DNA of 64,000 nt from Nitratireductor soli. Its GTDB lineage: Bacteria; Pseudomonadota; Alphaproteobacteria; Rhizobiales; Rhizobiaceae. Below the pieces are notes generated by a model. It was not told the DNA's origin and ran no database searches. It saw only the letters and a program-made list of their open reading frames with translations. Positions 35,128 through 44,511 of this stretch are shown one piece after another. Position 1 is the first letter of the stretch; each line of letters opens with the position of its first letter. The stretch covers positions 433,501 to 497,500 of the forward strand of contig NZ_LFVY01000001.1 in the NCBI RefSeq assembly GCF_001050155.1, in the 5' to 3' direction. Made by a program: the position numbers and the translations under genes.

Positions 35128-37854
35128 TCAGGCGAAAGCGCCGTGGCAATGCTTGTACTTCTTGCCGGAGCCGCAGGGGCAGGCCTCGTTGCGGCCGACC
35201 TTGCCCCAGGTGGCGGGGTCGTTGGGGTCGCGGTCCTCGGCGGCGACGGTTCCCGTTTCGACGCGGGCAAGCGTCATCGTGTCGGCGCCGAAATCGTCCT
35301 CGCCGGTGAAGCCGTCGACATGATGGGCCTCCATTTGCGGCGCCTGGGGCGGCGGTGCGTCGGCGGCCTCGCGGACAAGCTCGACCCGCATCAACTGCGC
35401 AGTGACCGCCTGGCGCAGATTGCCGAGCATGGCCTGGAACATCTCGAAGGCTTCGGATTTGTACTCGTTCAGCGGATCGCGCTGGGCATAGCCGCGGAAA
35501 CCGACGACCGAGCGCAGATGGTCGAGATTGACCAGGTGCTCGCGCCACAGGTGATCGAGCGTCTGCAGGAGGACCGATTTCTCGACATAGTTCATGATTT
35601 CAGGTCCGAAACGCTCAGCGCGGTCCTTGGCGGCGGTTTCAGTTGCCTCGGTGATGCGCTCGCGGATATCGTCCTCGGCGATGCCTTCCTCGCCCGCCCA
35701 TTCCTCGATCGGCAGATCGAGATTGAGCGTCGTCTGGACGCCCTCCTTCAGTTCGGCGATCTTCCATTGCTCGGCATAGGCCCGCTCGGGAATGTGGCGA
35801 TCGACCAGGTCGTCGATCATGTCGCGGCGCATTTCGGCGACCGTTTCCGACAGATTGTCGCCGTCCATCAGTTCGATGCGCTGGTCGAAGACGACCTTGC
35901 GCTGATCGTTCATCACGTCGTCGAACTTCAACAGGTTCTTGCGGATGTCGAAATTGCGTGCCTCGACCTTCTTCTGCGCCTTCTCCAGCGCCTTGTTGAT
36001 CCAGGGGTGGACGATCGCCTCGTCTTCCTTGAGACCGAGCTTCTTCAGCATTCCGTCCATGCGGTCGGAACCGAAGATGCGCATCAGGTCATCCTGCAGT
36101 GACAGGAAGAATTTCGATCGGCCCGGATCGCCCTGACGGCCGGAGCGGCCGCGCAACTGGTTGTCGATGCGGCGGCTTTCATGACGTTCCGTGGCCAACA
36201 CGTAGAGACCGCCGGCGGCGATCGCCTGCTCCTTGAGCCGCTGCACGTCCTCGCGGATGGCCTTTTCCTTGGCCTCGCGCTCGGCGCTCGGCTCCATGTC
36301 GCCGAGCTCGTCGGCGATGCGCATTTCGGGGTTGCCGCCGAGCTGGATATCGGTGCCACGGCCGGCCATGTTGGTGGCGATGGTGATGGCGCCCGGCTTG
36401 CCGGCCTGGGCGACGATCGACGCCTCGCGCTCGTGGTGGCGCGCGTTGAGCACTTCGAAGTTCTTGATGCCTTCCTTGCGCAGGTGTTCGGCCAGGAACT
36501 CCGACTTCTCGATCGAGGTGGTGCCGACCAGGATCGGCTGGCCCTTGGCATTGGCTTCCTTGATTTCGCGGACGATGGCGCGGAACTTCTCATCGACCGT
36601 GCGGTAGACCTCATCGTCCTCGTCGAGGCGCTGGATCGGCAGGTTGGTGGGAACCTCGACGACATTCAGATTGTAGATGTTGCCGAACTCCTCCGCCTCG
36701 GTCGATGCCGTGCCGGTCATGCCGGCCAGCTTGTCGTACATGCGGAAATAATTCTGGAAGGTGATCGAGGCCAGCGTCTGGTTTTCCGGCTGGATCGACA
36801 CATGCTCCTTGGCCTCGAGGGACTGGTGCAGTCCCTCGGAGAAGCGGCGTCCCGGCATCATGCGGCCGGTGAACTCGTCGATGATGACGATCTCGTCATC
36901 GCGGACGATGTAATCCTTGTCGCGCTGGAAGAGCCGATGCGCCTTCAGGGCGTTGTTCAGATGGTGCACGATGGCGACATTCTCGATGTCGTAGAGCGAA
37001 TCCCCCTTGAAGAGGTTCGCCTCGCGCAGCATGTTCTCGACCTTCTCCGTGCCCTCTTCGGTGAAGGTGGCGGTGCGCTGCTTTTCGTCGACCTCGTAAT
37101 CGGCCTCGTCCAGCTTCGGAATGAAGGCGTCGATGGTGGTGTAGAGTTCCGAGCGGTCGTCAAGCGGGCCGGAGATGATCAGCGGCGTGCGCGCCTCGTC
37201 GATCAGGATCGAATCCACTTCGTCGACGATGGCGTAGAAATGATCGCGCTGAACCATCTGGTCGCGCTCGTACTTCATGTTGTCGCGCAGATAGTCGAAG
37301 CCGAGTTCGTTGTTGGTTCCGTAGGTGACGTCGCAGGCATAGGCCGCGCGCCGCTCCTCGTCGGACATGCCGTGCACAATGACGCCGGTGGTCAGGCCGA
37401 GAAAGCCGTACAGGCGCGCCATCCAGGCGGAATCGCGCTGGGCCAGGTAGTCGTTGACGGTAACGACATGGACGCCCTTGCCGGTGAGCGCGTTCAGATA
37501 GACGGGCAGGGTGGCGACCAGGGTCTTGCCTTCGCCCGTCTTCATCTCGGCGATGGAACCTTCATGCAGCACCATGCCGCCGACCAGCTGCACGTCGAAG
37601 GGGCGCATGCCGAGCGCCCGGCGCGATGCCTCGCGCACCGTGGCGAAAGCCGGCACCAGAAGGTCGTCCAGGGATGCGCCGTCGGCAAGCTGCTTGCGGA
37701 AATCCACCGTGCGCGCCCGCAGGGCTTCATCGGAAAGCCCCTTGATTTCTTCCTCGAGCGCATTGATGGCATCGACGCGAGGACGCAGGCCCTTGACACG
37801 ACGATCGTTGGAGGAGCCGAAAACCTTGCGGGCGAGACCGCCGAGACTGACCAT
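35128..37854 (-). CDS. secA: Preprotein translocase ATPase SecA
   Basis: A 908-residue motor that drives proteins through SecYEG. It has the DEAD-type nucleotide-binding domains (Walker A in [40 protein letters not shown]), [13 protein letters not shown] in NBD2, and the C-terminal SEC-C zinc site: C892, C894, C903, H904 in [14 protein letters not shown]. The length is standard for alphaproteobacteria. It faces the parvulin gene across a 241-base divergent gap (37855-38095), where no further gene is seen. Confidence 0.97.
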   Translation of the reverse strand: MVSLGGLARKVFGSSNDRRVKGLRPRVDAINALEEEIKGLSDEALRARTVDFRKQLADGASLDDLLVPAFATVREASRRALGMRPFDVQLVGGMVLHEGSIAEMKTGEGKTLVATLPVYLNALTGKGVHVVTVNDYLAQRDSAWMARLYGFLGLTTGVIVHGMSDEERRAAYACDVTYGTNNELGFDYLRDNMKYERDQMVQRDHFYAIVDEVDSILIDEARTPLIISGPLDDRSELYTTIDAFIPKLDEADYEVDEKQRTATFTEEGTEKVENMLREANLFKGDSLYDIENVAIVHHLNNALKAHRLFQRDKDYIVRDDEIVIIDEFTGRMMPGRRFSEGLHQSLEAKEHVSIQPENQTLASITFQNYFRMYDKLAGMTGTASTEAEEFGNIYNLNVVEVPTNLPIQRLDEDDEVYRTVDEKFRAIVREIKEANAKGQPILVGTTSIEKSEFLAEHLRKEGIKNFEVLNARHHEREASIVAQAGKPGAITIATNMAGRGTDIQLGGNPEMRIADELGDMEPSAEREAKEKAIREDVQRLKEQAIAAGGLYVLATERHESRRIDNQLRGRSGRQGDPGRSKFFLSLQDDLMRIFGSDRMDGMLKKLGLKEDEAIVHPWINKALEKAQKKVEARNFDIRKNLLKFDDVMNDQRKVVFDQRIELMDGDNLSETVAEMRRDMIDDLVDRHIPERAYAEQWKIAELKEGVQTTLNLDLPIEEWAGEEGIAEDDIRERITEATETAAKDRAERFGPEIMNYVEKSVLLQTLDHLWREHLVNLDHLRSVVGFRGYAQRDPLNEYKSEAFEMFQAMLGNLRQAVTAQLMRVELVREAADAPPPQAPQMEAHHVDGFTGEDDFGADTMTLARVETGTVAAEDRDPNDPATWGKVGRNEACPCGSGKKYKHCHGAFA

Positions 37855-38095
37855 CGAGTGGTCCTTTCACTTCCTGACAAGCGGCACTTCAAGAGCCGGG
37901 ATGATTCCGCTCATGCTAAGCTGAGGCGGTGATACGACAATAACGCCCGGAAATGGGTTCTGGACGCACGACCACAGGACAGATAAGAGGGGCCAAGAGT
38001 GATGTCAACGCCGCGTTAAACATGGGCCGGCGCGCAAAATTCCGCCATATTCCTGGGTGGTTTGGACAATTTCGGAATCACGATCGGAGAGTTCA

Positions 38096-39001
38096 ATGCT
38101 GAAATCGTTTCGCCGTTTCCTTGTCGTTCAGGTCGGTGCCGGCCTGACTTTGGCGGCGGTGGGCGTCCTGTCCGCCCCGGCGGCGGATGCCGATGTTCTT
38201 GCCACGGTGAATGGCCTGGAAATCACGGAGGGCGATCTGGAGATCGCCACCAGCGAGTACGGCGCGCAGTTCGGCAATTTGCAGGGCGACCAGCGCCGGG
38301 CGGCGCTGCTTTCCGCGTTGATCGAGATCCGGCTGCTCTCTTCGGAAGCGGAGAAGGCCAAGCTCGACCAGGGAGAGGCTTTCGAACGGCGCCTGGCATT
38401 CCTGCGCCAGCAGGCGCTGCACACGGCATTCATCGACAAGGTGGTCAATGAGGCCGTGACCGAGGATCAGGTGCGTGCGAGCTACGACAAGCAGGTCGCC
38501 GCGGCGCCGGCGGTCAACGAGATTCGTGCGCGCCACATTCTGGTGAAGACCAAGGAAGAAGCCGAGGCAATCATCAAGCAGCTGGGCGAAGGCGGTGACT
38601 TCGAGGCGATCGCCAAGGAGAAATCGACCGACGGCGCGGCCGCCAATGGTGGCGATCTCGGCTATTTCAGCGCCGGCCAGATGGTGCCGGAGTTCGAGAC
38701 GGCGGCGTTTGCAATGAACCCCGGCGACTATTCGAAAGAGCCGGTCGAGACGCAGTTCGGCTTTCATATCATCAAGGTCGAAGACAAGCGCGCCCAGCAG
38801 CCGCCGGTATTCGACACGGTGAAGGACCGCGTGCGCTCGGTTCTGGTGCGCGATAAATATGTCGAGGAGGTTTCGGCTTTGCGCGATGCGGCCGAGATCG
38901 AGGTGAAGGAGCCGGCGCTGAAGGAAATCATCGACGGCATCGAGAAGCAGCGCCAGGGCGCGGCCGAGGAAAAAGCCGAAGAGCCGGCGCCTGCCGAATA
39001 A
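38096..39001 (+). CDS. Parvulin-type peptidyl-prolyl isomerase, exported
   Basis: A 301-residue periplasmic foldase. It has a signal sequence (about 1-32), an N-terminal SurA-like helical region and a parvulin domain (about 135-235) showing RARHILVKTKEEAEAII, STDGAAANGGDLGYFSAGQM and ETQFGFHIIKVEDKR. The C-terminal tail is rich in Glu, Ala and Pro. ATG 38096 is chosen over an in-frame upstream ATG because the signal peptide then begins properly and a GGAGAG precedes it. It is divergent from secA and ends in a strong terminator. Confidence 0.92.
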   Translation: MLKSFRRFLVVQVGAGLTLAAVGVLSAPAADADVLATVNGLEITEGDLEIATSEYGAQFGNLQGDQRRAALLSALIEIRLLSSEAEKAKLDQGEAFERRLAFLRQQALHTAFIDKVVNEAVTEDQVRASYDKQVAAAPAVNEIRARHILVKTKEEAEAIIKQLGEGGDFEAIAKEKSTDGAAANGGDLGYFSAGQMVPEFETAAFAMNPGDYSKEPVETQFGFHIIKVEDKRAQQPPVFDTVKDRVRSVLVRDKYVEEVSALRDAAEIEVKEPALKEIIDGIEKQRQGAAEEKAEEPAPAE

Positions 39002-39027
39002 CGGCTTTCGCGTTTCGCGGTCCTAGG

Positions 39028-39058
39028 AAAGGCGGGTGTGTTGCATCCGCCTTTTTTT
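39028..39058 (+). terminator. Rho-independent terminator of the parvulin gene
   Basis: AGGCGG and CCGCCT form a 6-bp stem around an 11-base loop, followed directly by TTTTTT. It lies about 30 bases after the stop. Confidence 0.88.
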
Positions 39059-39086
39059 GTTGCGCTTGAAGCCGCCGCTGCCTGGT

Positions 39087-39686
39087 TCATTCCTGCGCCT
39101 CGATCCCATGGATAATGCTGCGAACCATGGCGAGGATGTCTGCCTCGGCGTTGCCGAGCGCGTTCGTCAGAAGGCGCATCCAGGCGAAGGAGACGAGCAG
39201 ATCGGCCACCATCAGCGGATCGACATCGGCGGCAAGCCGGCTCTTGGCGCGCGGTAGGCGGACCATTTCGGCGATGCGCTGACGCCGCTGGTCAATATAG
39301 GCGAGGAAGGCTTCGCGCGCTGCCGGCTCCGTCTGGGCCTCGGCCATGATGGACCGGAAGACGTCGCCGGACGGGCTGTCGTGCCAGTGACTGAACAGGC
39401 TTTTGAGGAACACGACGAGATCATGTTCCAGGTCATCGGTCACGGAATAATCGATGTCTCGCTTCTGCGCGTGGTAGACCTCGATCAGCAGCGCGGCCTT
39501 GCTTGGCCACCAGCGATAGATGGTTGGCTTGCCGGCGCGCGCCCGCCGCGCGACTTTCTCGATGGAGAAGCCTGCGTAGCCCTCTTCCTGCAGGATTGCC
39601 AGCGCTGCGGCGCGGATCGCCTCGGCGGTATCCGGATTGCGCCGCGCGCCGATCGATTGCCGTTTTTGAGCGTCGTCGTCGGTCAT
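39087..39686 (-). CDS. TetR-family transcriptional regulator
   Basis: A 199-residue repressor-type protein. The N-terminal helix-turn-helix is seen at about 20-65: AIRAAALAILQEEGYAGFSI, then EKVARRARAGKPTIYRWWPSKAAL. The C-terminal ligand/dimer domain is variable. ATG 39686 has GGGAGGA at nine bases; another ATG six codons earlier is possible. It is divergent from a small membrane-protein gene, and the gap contains palindromes that look like its operators. The parvulin gene converges on it. Confidence 0.9.
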   Translation of the reverse strand: MTDDDAQKRQSIGARRNPDTAEAIRAAALAILQEEGYAGFSIEKVARRARAGKPTIYRWWPSKAALLIEVYHAQKRDIDYSVTDDLEHDLVVFLKSLFSHWHDSPSGDVFRSIMAEAQTEPAAREAFLAYIDQRRQRIAEMVRLPRAKSRLAADVDPLMVADLLVSFAWMRLLTNALGNAEADILAMVRSIIHGIEAQE

Positions 39687-39720
39687 CGACGTGTTTCCTC
39701 CCATGAATCTCCGGCTGACC

Positions 39721-39773
39721 CTAGTGGTCTGACCGAAACAGATGGGTACCATCTGTTGGGATCGCACCACTAG
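39721..39773. repeat. Palindromic repeat, type C, copy 2
   Basis: The clearest copy: outer tips CTAGTGGT and ACCACTAG, inner arms AACAGATGG and CCATCTGTT around GGTACC. It sits between tetR and its operator region. Confidence 0.92.
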
Positions 39774-39782
39774 CACAGCCTC

Positions 39783-39827
39783 TTGACGAAACGAAACGGC
39801 CCGTTTTATATAACGAAACGTATCGTT
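39783..39827 (+). promoter_or_regulatory. Promoter with TetR-type operators
   Basis: TTGACG (39783-39788) and TATATA (39807-39812) are 18 bases apart. AAACGGCCCGTTT (39794-39806), a palindrome with one central base, lies between them. AACGAAACGTATCGTT (39812-39827), a quasi-palindrome with a single mismatched base pair, overlaps the end of the -10. Both are well placed for repression by the divergent TetR protein. Confidence 0.75.
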
Positions 39828-39843
39828 TTGATAGGAGGCCTTC

Positions 39844-40083
39844 ATGGCATCGGCTGCTCACGTCACCCGCTTTTCGCGTCCCCGCTTCGCGCTGCTGGTT
39901 TTCGCCGGCGTCTACCCGCTGGTCACGGGATTGCTGTACCTCGTCTTTCCGCTGACTACAGGCTGGACGCTCTGGCAGCGCACGCTGATTATCGTGCCGC
40001 TTGTCGTCGTGGCGATGGTGTGGCTGTTGATCCCGACGGTCCAGCGCGTGTTCCGGGCCTTTTTGAACCCGGTCCTGCGTTAG
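39844..40083 (+). CDS. Small two-helix membrane protein under TetR control
   Basis: A 79-residue protein with two membrane segments (about 14-36 and 45-65) and a basic end (VQRVFRAFLNPVLR). No family is recognised. AGGAGG six bases upstream gives a strong ribosome site. It is the only gene between the operator region and a hairpin, so it is the likely main target of the neighbouring TetR regulator. Efflux or envelope roles are possible but not shown. Confidence 0.75.
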   Translation: MASAAHVTRFSRPRFALLVFAGVYPLVTGLLYLVFPLTTGWTLWQRTLIIVPLVVVAMVWLLIPTVQRVFRAFLNPVLR

Positions 40084-40093
40084 GGACATTGTG

Positions 40094-40123
40094 CCGAAAC
40101 CGCGTCCCCCGGCGCGGTTTCGG
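40094..40123 (+). terminator. Hairpin after the small membrane-protein gene
   Basis: CCGAAACCGCG and CGCGGTTTCGG form a perfect 11-bp stem with an 8-base loop, 11 bases after the stop. A clear U tract is lacking. Confidence 0.65.
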
Positions 40124-40191
40124 CTTGCGTCTCTTGAAATTCTCGGGCAGATCGGCGGCATCCAAGCTGCAAATCGTCAATGTTGGTGGCC

Positions 40192-41433
40192 ATGTCTGTC
40201 GCGATTTCTCCCCTCGCCCCGAAGAAGCATCCCGCGATGCCCGTCATTGACGGTGTCCGCATCGCCACCACCCAGGCAGGCGTCAAATACAAGGGGCGAA
40301 CAGATCTCCTGGCGATGATCTTCGATGAAGGCACGACGGTGGCGGGGGTCTTTACGCGTTCCAAATGCCCTTCAGCGCCGGTTGAATATTGCCGTGACAA
40401 TCTTGCCGGCGGCGCGGCGCGCATCCTCGTCGTCAATTCCGGCAATGCGAATGCCTTCACGGGCAAGAAGGGGCGGGAAACGACGACACAGGTGGGAGAA
40501 GCTGCTGCAAAGGCCGCCGGCGTTGCCACTGGTTCGGTTTTCATGGCTTCCACCGGTGTCATCGGCGAGCCGCTGCCGGCCGAGCGCATCACGGGATCGC
40601 TGGGCCAGATGGCGAAGGACGCCCGTCCGGAAGGTTGGCTCGACGCGGCGCGCGCCATCATGACAACCGATACCTACCCGAAGCTCGCCACGGCGACGGC
40701 GCGGCTGGGTGATGTCGACGTGGTCATCAACGGCATTGCCAAGGGCGCGGGGATGATCGCGCCCGACATGGCGACGATGCTGTCCTTCGTCGCGACCGAT
40801 GCGCCGATCGCCGCCCCCGTTCTGCAGGAATTGTTGTCGAAGGGGACCGGCAAGACGTTCAACGCCGTGACGGTCGACAGCGACACCTCGACCAGCGACA
40901 CGCTGATGATGTTCGCCACGGGTGCCGCGGCAAAGCGCGGCGCGCCGCTCATCGACGATGCGAAGGATGCGCGCCTGGCGGGATTCCGTCGCGCCCTGAA
41001 CCGCATCCTCAAGAATTTGGCCCTGCAGGTGGTGCGCGACGGCGAGGGCGCGCGCAAGCAGGTGGAGATCACCGTGACCGGCGCAAAATCCGCCCGCTCG
41101 GCCAAGAAGATCGCCCTGTCGATCGCCAATTCGCCGCTGGTGAAGACGGCGGTCGCCGGTGAGGACGCCAATTGGGGGCGCGTGGTGATGGCGGTCGGCA
41201 AGGCCGGCGAACCGGCCGACCGCGACCTGATTTCCATCTGGTTCGGCGATATTCGCGTCGCCCATGAGGGCGAGCGTGATGCCGCCTATTCCGAAGATGC
41301 CGCTTCGGCCTATATGAAACGTGACGAGATCGTCCTGCGGGTCGACCTCGGCATCGGTCGGGGCAAAGCCACGGTTTGGACCTGCGACCTGACAAAGGAG
41401 TATGTCGCCATCAATGGCGACTACAGGAGCTAG
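40192..41433 (+). CDS. argJ: Bifunctional ornithine acetyltransferase / N-acetylglutamate synthase
   Basis: A 413-residue enzyme of the cyclic arginine pathway that transfers the acetyl group from N-acetylornithine to glutamate. The self-cleavage and nucleophile site is T195 in [16 protein letters not shown]; cleavage before this threonine yields the alpha and beta chains. Other family parts are [11 protein letters not shown] and [13 protein letters not shown]. Met at 40192 is favoured over an in-frame ATG four codons earlier. The stop is two bases from the GTG start of the GNAT gene. Whether it is truly bifunctional cannot be judged. Confidence 0.95.
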   Translation: MSVAISPLAPKKHPAMPVIDGVRIATTQAGVKYKGRTDLLAMIFDEGTTVAGVFTRSKCPSAPVEYCRDNLAGGAARILVVNSGNANAFTGKKGRETTTQVGEAAAKAAGVATGSVFMASTGVIGEPLPAERITGSLGQMAKDARPEGWLDAARAIMTTDTYPKLATATARLGDVDVVINGIAKGAGMIAPDMATMLSFVATDAPIAAPVLQELLSKGTGKTFNAVTVDSDTSTSDTLMMFATGAAAKRGAPLIDDAKDARLAGFRRALNRILKNLALQVVRDGEGARKQVEITVTGAKSARSAKKIALSIANSPLVKTAVAGEDANWGRVVMAVGKAGEPADRDLISIWFGDIRVAHEGERDAAYSEDAASAYMKRDEIVLRVDLGIGRGKATVWTCDLTKEYVAINGDYRS

Positions 41434-41435
41434 GT

Positions 41436-42239
41436 GTGCCGGGCCGCGTGGGGCAGGAAGAAAACAAGGATCTTGCCACCATCCGCCGCTTCGAGGCGGC
41501 GGGCCTGCGCGCCTGGCCGGCGGAGACCGTCGCCTATGACGGCACCTGGGTGGTGCGCCTGACGGCGGGGCACCCGGCCAAACGGCTGAACTCCATCAAT
41601 CCGCTCGATCCCGGCGACGACCGCGATCTGGAACAGCGCATCGACCGGGCGAGGGGGCAGTTCGAGGCCTATGGCCGGACGTTGACTTTTCGCATTTCGC
41701 CGCTTTCGGCGGCGGCGATCTCGCGCCATCTCGACAAGACCGGCTGGAGCACACTCGGCACGTCGCTGGTGATGGCACTTGATCTCGACCAGGCGGTGCT
41801 GGTCGAGGCGATGGACCAGATCCCGCTGAAAGACCGCAAACGCTTCGTCAATGCGACCCTCAAGGTGCATGGCTATGAGGACAAACTCAGGGCCGGGCTT
41901 TCGCGGGTGATCGGCGCGATCCGGCCCGATACGGGTCTTTTCGTCCTGGAAGATGGCGATGAGCCGGTGGCGACCGCCATCTGCGTGCGCGACGGCGTTT
42001 TGGCCGGATTCTTCGAGATCGCCACGAGGCCGGCCTGGCGTGGCAAGGGCTTTGGCCGGCGTGTGTTGCTTTCGGCATTGAAATGGGCGCGCTCGCACGG
42101 CGCCGAGAAAGCCTGGCTGCAGGTCGAGGCGGATAATCATGCGGCCGTGCGTCTTTATCGCGCGCTCGGCTTCCGTGAGATCTATCGTTATCACTATCGG
42201 CAGCCACCCGAAGCGGCCGAGGAGGGCGAAGGCGAATGA
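41436..42239 (+). CDS. GNAT family N-acetyltransferase
   Basis: A 267-residue protein whose C-terminal half carries the GNAT acetyl-CoA motif: FFEIATRPAWRGKGFGRRVL, with AEKAWLQVEADNHAAVRLYR and LGFREIYRYHYR. The N-terminal half is less conserved. A GTG start with AGGAG six bases upstream fits; no ATG is available. It is tightly packed between argJ (2 bases) and mutT (ATGA overlap), so it is surely co-transcribed. The substrate is unknown. Confidence 0.88.
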   Translation: MPGRVGQEENKDLATIRRFEAAGLRAWPAETVAYDGTWVVRLTAGHPAKRLNSINPLDPGDDRDLEQRIDRARGQFEAYGRTLTFRISPLSAAAISRHLDKTGWSTLGTSLVMALDLDQAVLVEAMDQIPLKDRKRFVNATLKVHGYEDKLRAGLSRVIGAIRPDTGLFVLEDGDEPVATAICVRDGVLAGFFEIATRPAWRGKGFGRRVLLSALKWARSHGAEKAWLQVEADNHAAVRLYRALGFREIYRYHYRQPPEAAEEGEGE

Positions 42240-42649
42240 ACCCGGCGCCCAAGCCTGTTCTGCTCGTCGCGGCCTGCGCGCTGGTCGATGCGGACGGCCG
42301 CGTGCTGATCGCCCGGCGTCCCGAGGGGAAGTCGCTGGCCGGTCTGTGGGAGTTTCCGGGCGGCAAGGTGGAGCCGGGCGAGACGCCCGAGGAAACGGTT
42401 ATCCGCGAACTGCAGGAGGAGTTGGGCATCGAAACCAAGACCGCCTGCCTTGCGCCGCTGACCTTCGCCAGCCACAGCTATGATGCGTTTCATCTGTTGA
42501 TGCCGCTGTTCGTCTGCCGCCGCTTCTGGGGAACGCCGCAGCCACGCGAAGGGCAAGGGCTGAAGTGGGTTCGGCCGCGCGACATGCGCGACTATCCGAT
42601 GCCGCCAGCGGATGCGCCGCTCATTCCATTCCTCGTCGACCTGCTCTAA
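42236..42649 (+). CDS. mutT: 8-oxo-dGTP diphosphatase (MutT/Nudix)
   Basis: A 137-residue Nudix hydrolase. The complete Nudix box GGKVEPGETPEETVIRELQE-ELG is at 42-64, preceded by GLWEFPGG as in MutT. It hydrolyses oxidised purine nucleotides so that they are not built into DNA. Start and GNAT stop overlap as ATGA. Confidence 0.93.
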   Translation: MNPAPKPVLLVAACALVDADGRVLIARRPEGKSLAGLWEFPGGKVEPGETPEETVIRELQEELGIETKTACLAPLTFASHSYDAFHLLMPLFVCRRFWGTPQPREGQGLKWVRPRDMRDYPMPPADAPLIPFLVDLL

Positions 42650-42762
42650 TCGCCGGCCAGGTCGCCAGCATTAAGCATTCCTTTACGCAACAGTGAAAAT
42701 TTGAGGCAGGGGTTGGATCGCTCGTCTCTTCAGCGATTCCCGATGCTGGCAGGGGAATGGCC

Positions 42763-43083
42763 ATGGCTTCTGACGCGGATTGGGATACGGGGCGCGGTGC
42801 GTGGCCGACACGCATGGGCAATGCCGGCATCGGCGCGCTGCGGGTGGCCTTGCTGTTCGGCTCGGCGGCGGTGGCTCTGGCGCTGGTGCTGACCCCGATC
42901 GCCGAGAAACGTACACGGCCGACGGTCGTCCAGCTTGGCGCACCCTTCGGCATCGACCCGATCACCACATCATCGACCAAGCGCAGCGGCGGCACCTACA
43001 CGATCCGTCGCAGCGTCCTGCAGCCCACGCGCGATGCGGTCTGCGTGATCAGCGAGAATGGGCAGCGCAGCGGCGCCTGCTAG
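42763..43083 (+). CDS. Single-pass membrane protein, unknown
   Basis: A 106-residue protein with one membrane segment (about 24-43, LRVALLFGSAAVALALVLTP) and a C-terminal part with two cysteines near the end (AVCVISENGQRSGAC). No family is recognised. The ATG at 42763 has AGGGGA about six bases away. It lies just upstream of the Flp pilin gene on the same strand, which hints at pilus-related or envelope function but does not prove it. A decayed type A repeat fragment follows its stop (43086-43125). Confidence 0.65.
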   Translation: MASDADWDTGRGAWPTRMGNAGIGALRVALLFGSAAVALALVLTPIAEKRTRPTVVQLGAPFGIDPITTSSTKRSGGTYTIRRSVLQPTRDAVCVISENGQRSGAC

Positions 43084-43085
43084 GC

Positions 43086-43125
43086 CGCATTTATGTGGAC
43101 GTCAGATACTCCAAGCTGACGAAAC
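43086..43125 (+). repeat. Decayed type A repeat fragment
   Basis: CCGCATTTATGTGGACGTCAG matches the first half of type A repeats. The second hairpin is disrupted and the TGCAAAATGC end is missing. Confidence 0.65.
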
Positions 43126-43237
43126 TGTTCGGTGACCAGTTCCTTTCAGCACGCATGCGAACTGCGCGCGCTGATCTTAATACTTCTTAATGGTTCTTCG
43201 CTATCTTCAGGTGGAGAAACAAGGATGGCGCGGGCCG

Positions 43238-43405
43238 ATGTTCAGGCAACTTCTTGGCGAAAGATCAGGGGCCACGGCGATTGAATATGCACTCATTGCA
43301 GGGCTGATCGCCATGGCGATCGTCGTCGGCGCCAGGCAGACCGGCACCGCCCTGCAGGAAACCATGGATAACGTCGCGACCCAGGTTACCGAGGCTGGCG
43401 GTTAG
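43238..43405 (+). CDS. Flp/Fap-type pilin
   Basis: A 55-residue type IVb pilin. The prepilin cleavage site is G11-A12, with the mature N-terminus ATAIEYALIAGLIAMAIVVG, which has the conserved Glu5. Flp pilins assemble into tight-adherence pili. The start MFRQLLGERSG follows AAGGATGG; a 16-codon upstream extension is possible but would lengthen the leader unusually. No cpa/tad assembly genes are nearby, so assembly must rely on a locus elsewhere. Confidence 0.92.
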   Translation: MFRQLLGERSGATAIEYALIAGLIAMAIVVGARQTGTALQETMDNVATQVTEAGG

Positions 43406-43413
43406 AGAACGCG

Positions 43414-44283
43414 TCAACTCCCGCCTTTCTTCTCCAGCACTTCCTTCAAGGACATTGTCGCGCTGCCGGGCGTCAGCGGCTTCTGCTGCGATTCATGCGG
43501 CGCCCACCCCGACAGCCAGACCAGGTTGAACGTTGCCCTGATGCGCCCGTCGGCATCGGCGAAGCGTTCGGCGTAGATTTGCGAGGCACGCAGGAAGAAG
43601 GCGCGGGTCGCCGGTTTGCGCGAGCGCGCGGTGAGCGTGCTGGTGGCGCCCATGGCGCGCAGGTCGCGCATCAGGTCGAACATGGTGTCGTAGCGGACCG
43701 TGACGCTTTCCAGATCGGTCACCGGCAAGGCAAAGCCGGCGCGTTGCAGCAAGGCGCCCACATCGCGCAAATCGGCGAAGGGGCTGACGCGCGGTGCCGC
43801 GCCCCCGGTCAGTTCGGTCTCGGCTTCCAGCAGTGCCTCACGCAACTCCTGCAACGTGCCGGCGCCGGCCATGGCGCCGAGAAACAGCCCATCCGGTTTG
43901 AGCGCGCGGCGTATCTGCGCCAGGAGGCCCGGCGTGTCGTTGGTCTCGTGCAGGCTGAGCAGCGACACGGCAAGATCGAGGCTCGCCGGTTCGAAGGGCA
44001 AGGTTTCAGGGCGGGCGACCAGGTCGCCGACACCGCCAAACAGAGGATCTGCCTCAACCCTGACAACTGCGTCGACCTTGCCGCTTTGGCGCAGCGCCGT
44101 TGCCGCGTCGTCGGTCAGGCAGAACAGTGTGGCGGCCTTGTCGAATCGGCGCTCGACCGTCGCCAGGCGCTCGCCAAGGTCTTCGGCGGCGCGCCGCATG
44201 AGGAAGCCGGCGCCGACATCACCGTGCCGGAAGGCACGTTTCTTGCGCACGATCAGAAGGTCGGTATCGAACAGCGGTTCCAT
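43414..44283 (-). CDS. NDUFAF5-like SAM-dependent methyltransferase
   Basis: A 289-residue class I methyltransferase-fold protein. SLLSLHETNDTPGLL, RALKPDGLFLGAMAGAGTL and LRDVGALLQRAGFALPV match the BioC/NDUFAF5 group. In mitochondria NDUFAF5 hydroxylates an arginine of a complex I subunit; the bacterial homologue's role is not settled. It ends 9 bases after the Flp stop and is divergent from comF, with a large composite repeat between the two. Confidence 0.85.
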   Translation of the reverse strand: MEPLFDTDLLIVRKKRAFRHGDVGAGFLMRRAAEDLGERLATVERRFDKAATLFCLTDDAATALRQSGKVDAVVRVEADPLFGGVGDLVARPETLPFEPASLDLAVSLLSLHETNDTPGLLAQIRRALKPDGLFLGAMAGAGTLQELREALLEAETELTGGAAPRVSPFADLRDVGALLQRAGFALPVTDLESVTVRYDTMFDLMRDLRAMGATSTLTARSRKPATRAFFLRASQIYAERFADADGRIRATFNLVWLSGWAPHESQQKPLTPGSATMSLKEVLEKKGGS

Positions 44284-44299
44284 GCATCATCCGTCATTG

Positions 44300-44456
44300 C
44301 TGGTGGTGCGACCCTAACAGATGGTACCCATCTGTTTCGGTCAGACCACCAGAGCGCCGTGCGTCCGTTCGGATGCACGGCGCTCTATCTCTTTGTTTTT
44401 CCGCATTTATGCGGACGCCAGGTGATTCCACCTGACTGCAAAAATGCTTTAGGTGC
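44300..44456. repeat. Three joined repeats: type C, type B hairpin and type A
   Basis: 44300-44352 is a type C palindrome (AACAGATGG TACCCATCTGTT). It is followed at once by AGAGCGCCGTGCGTCCGTTC pairing with GATGCACGGCGCTCT, and then by a type A module with CCGCATTTATGCGG and CAGGTGATTCCACCTG, ending TGCAAAAATGCTTTA. All three families are joined without spacing. Confidence 0.93.
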
Positions 44457-44511
44457 GCAATCGCATAAAATGGATATGCTGGCAAAGAGGCAAATGCCGC
44501 GGGGGTGGCAC

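Noticed and set aside
36181..37932. A 583-codon + strand frame opposite secA
   Set aside because: Antisense of secA, arising from codon bias. The sequence is a Leu/Asp/Gly/Ala-rich shadow.
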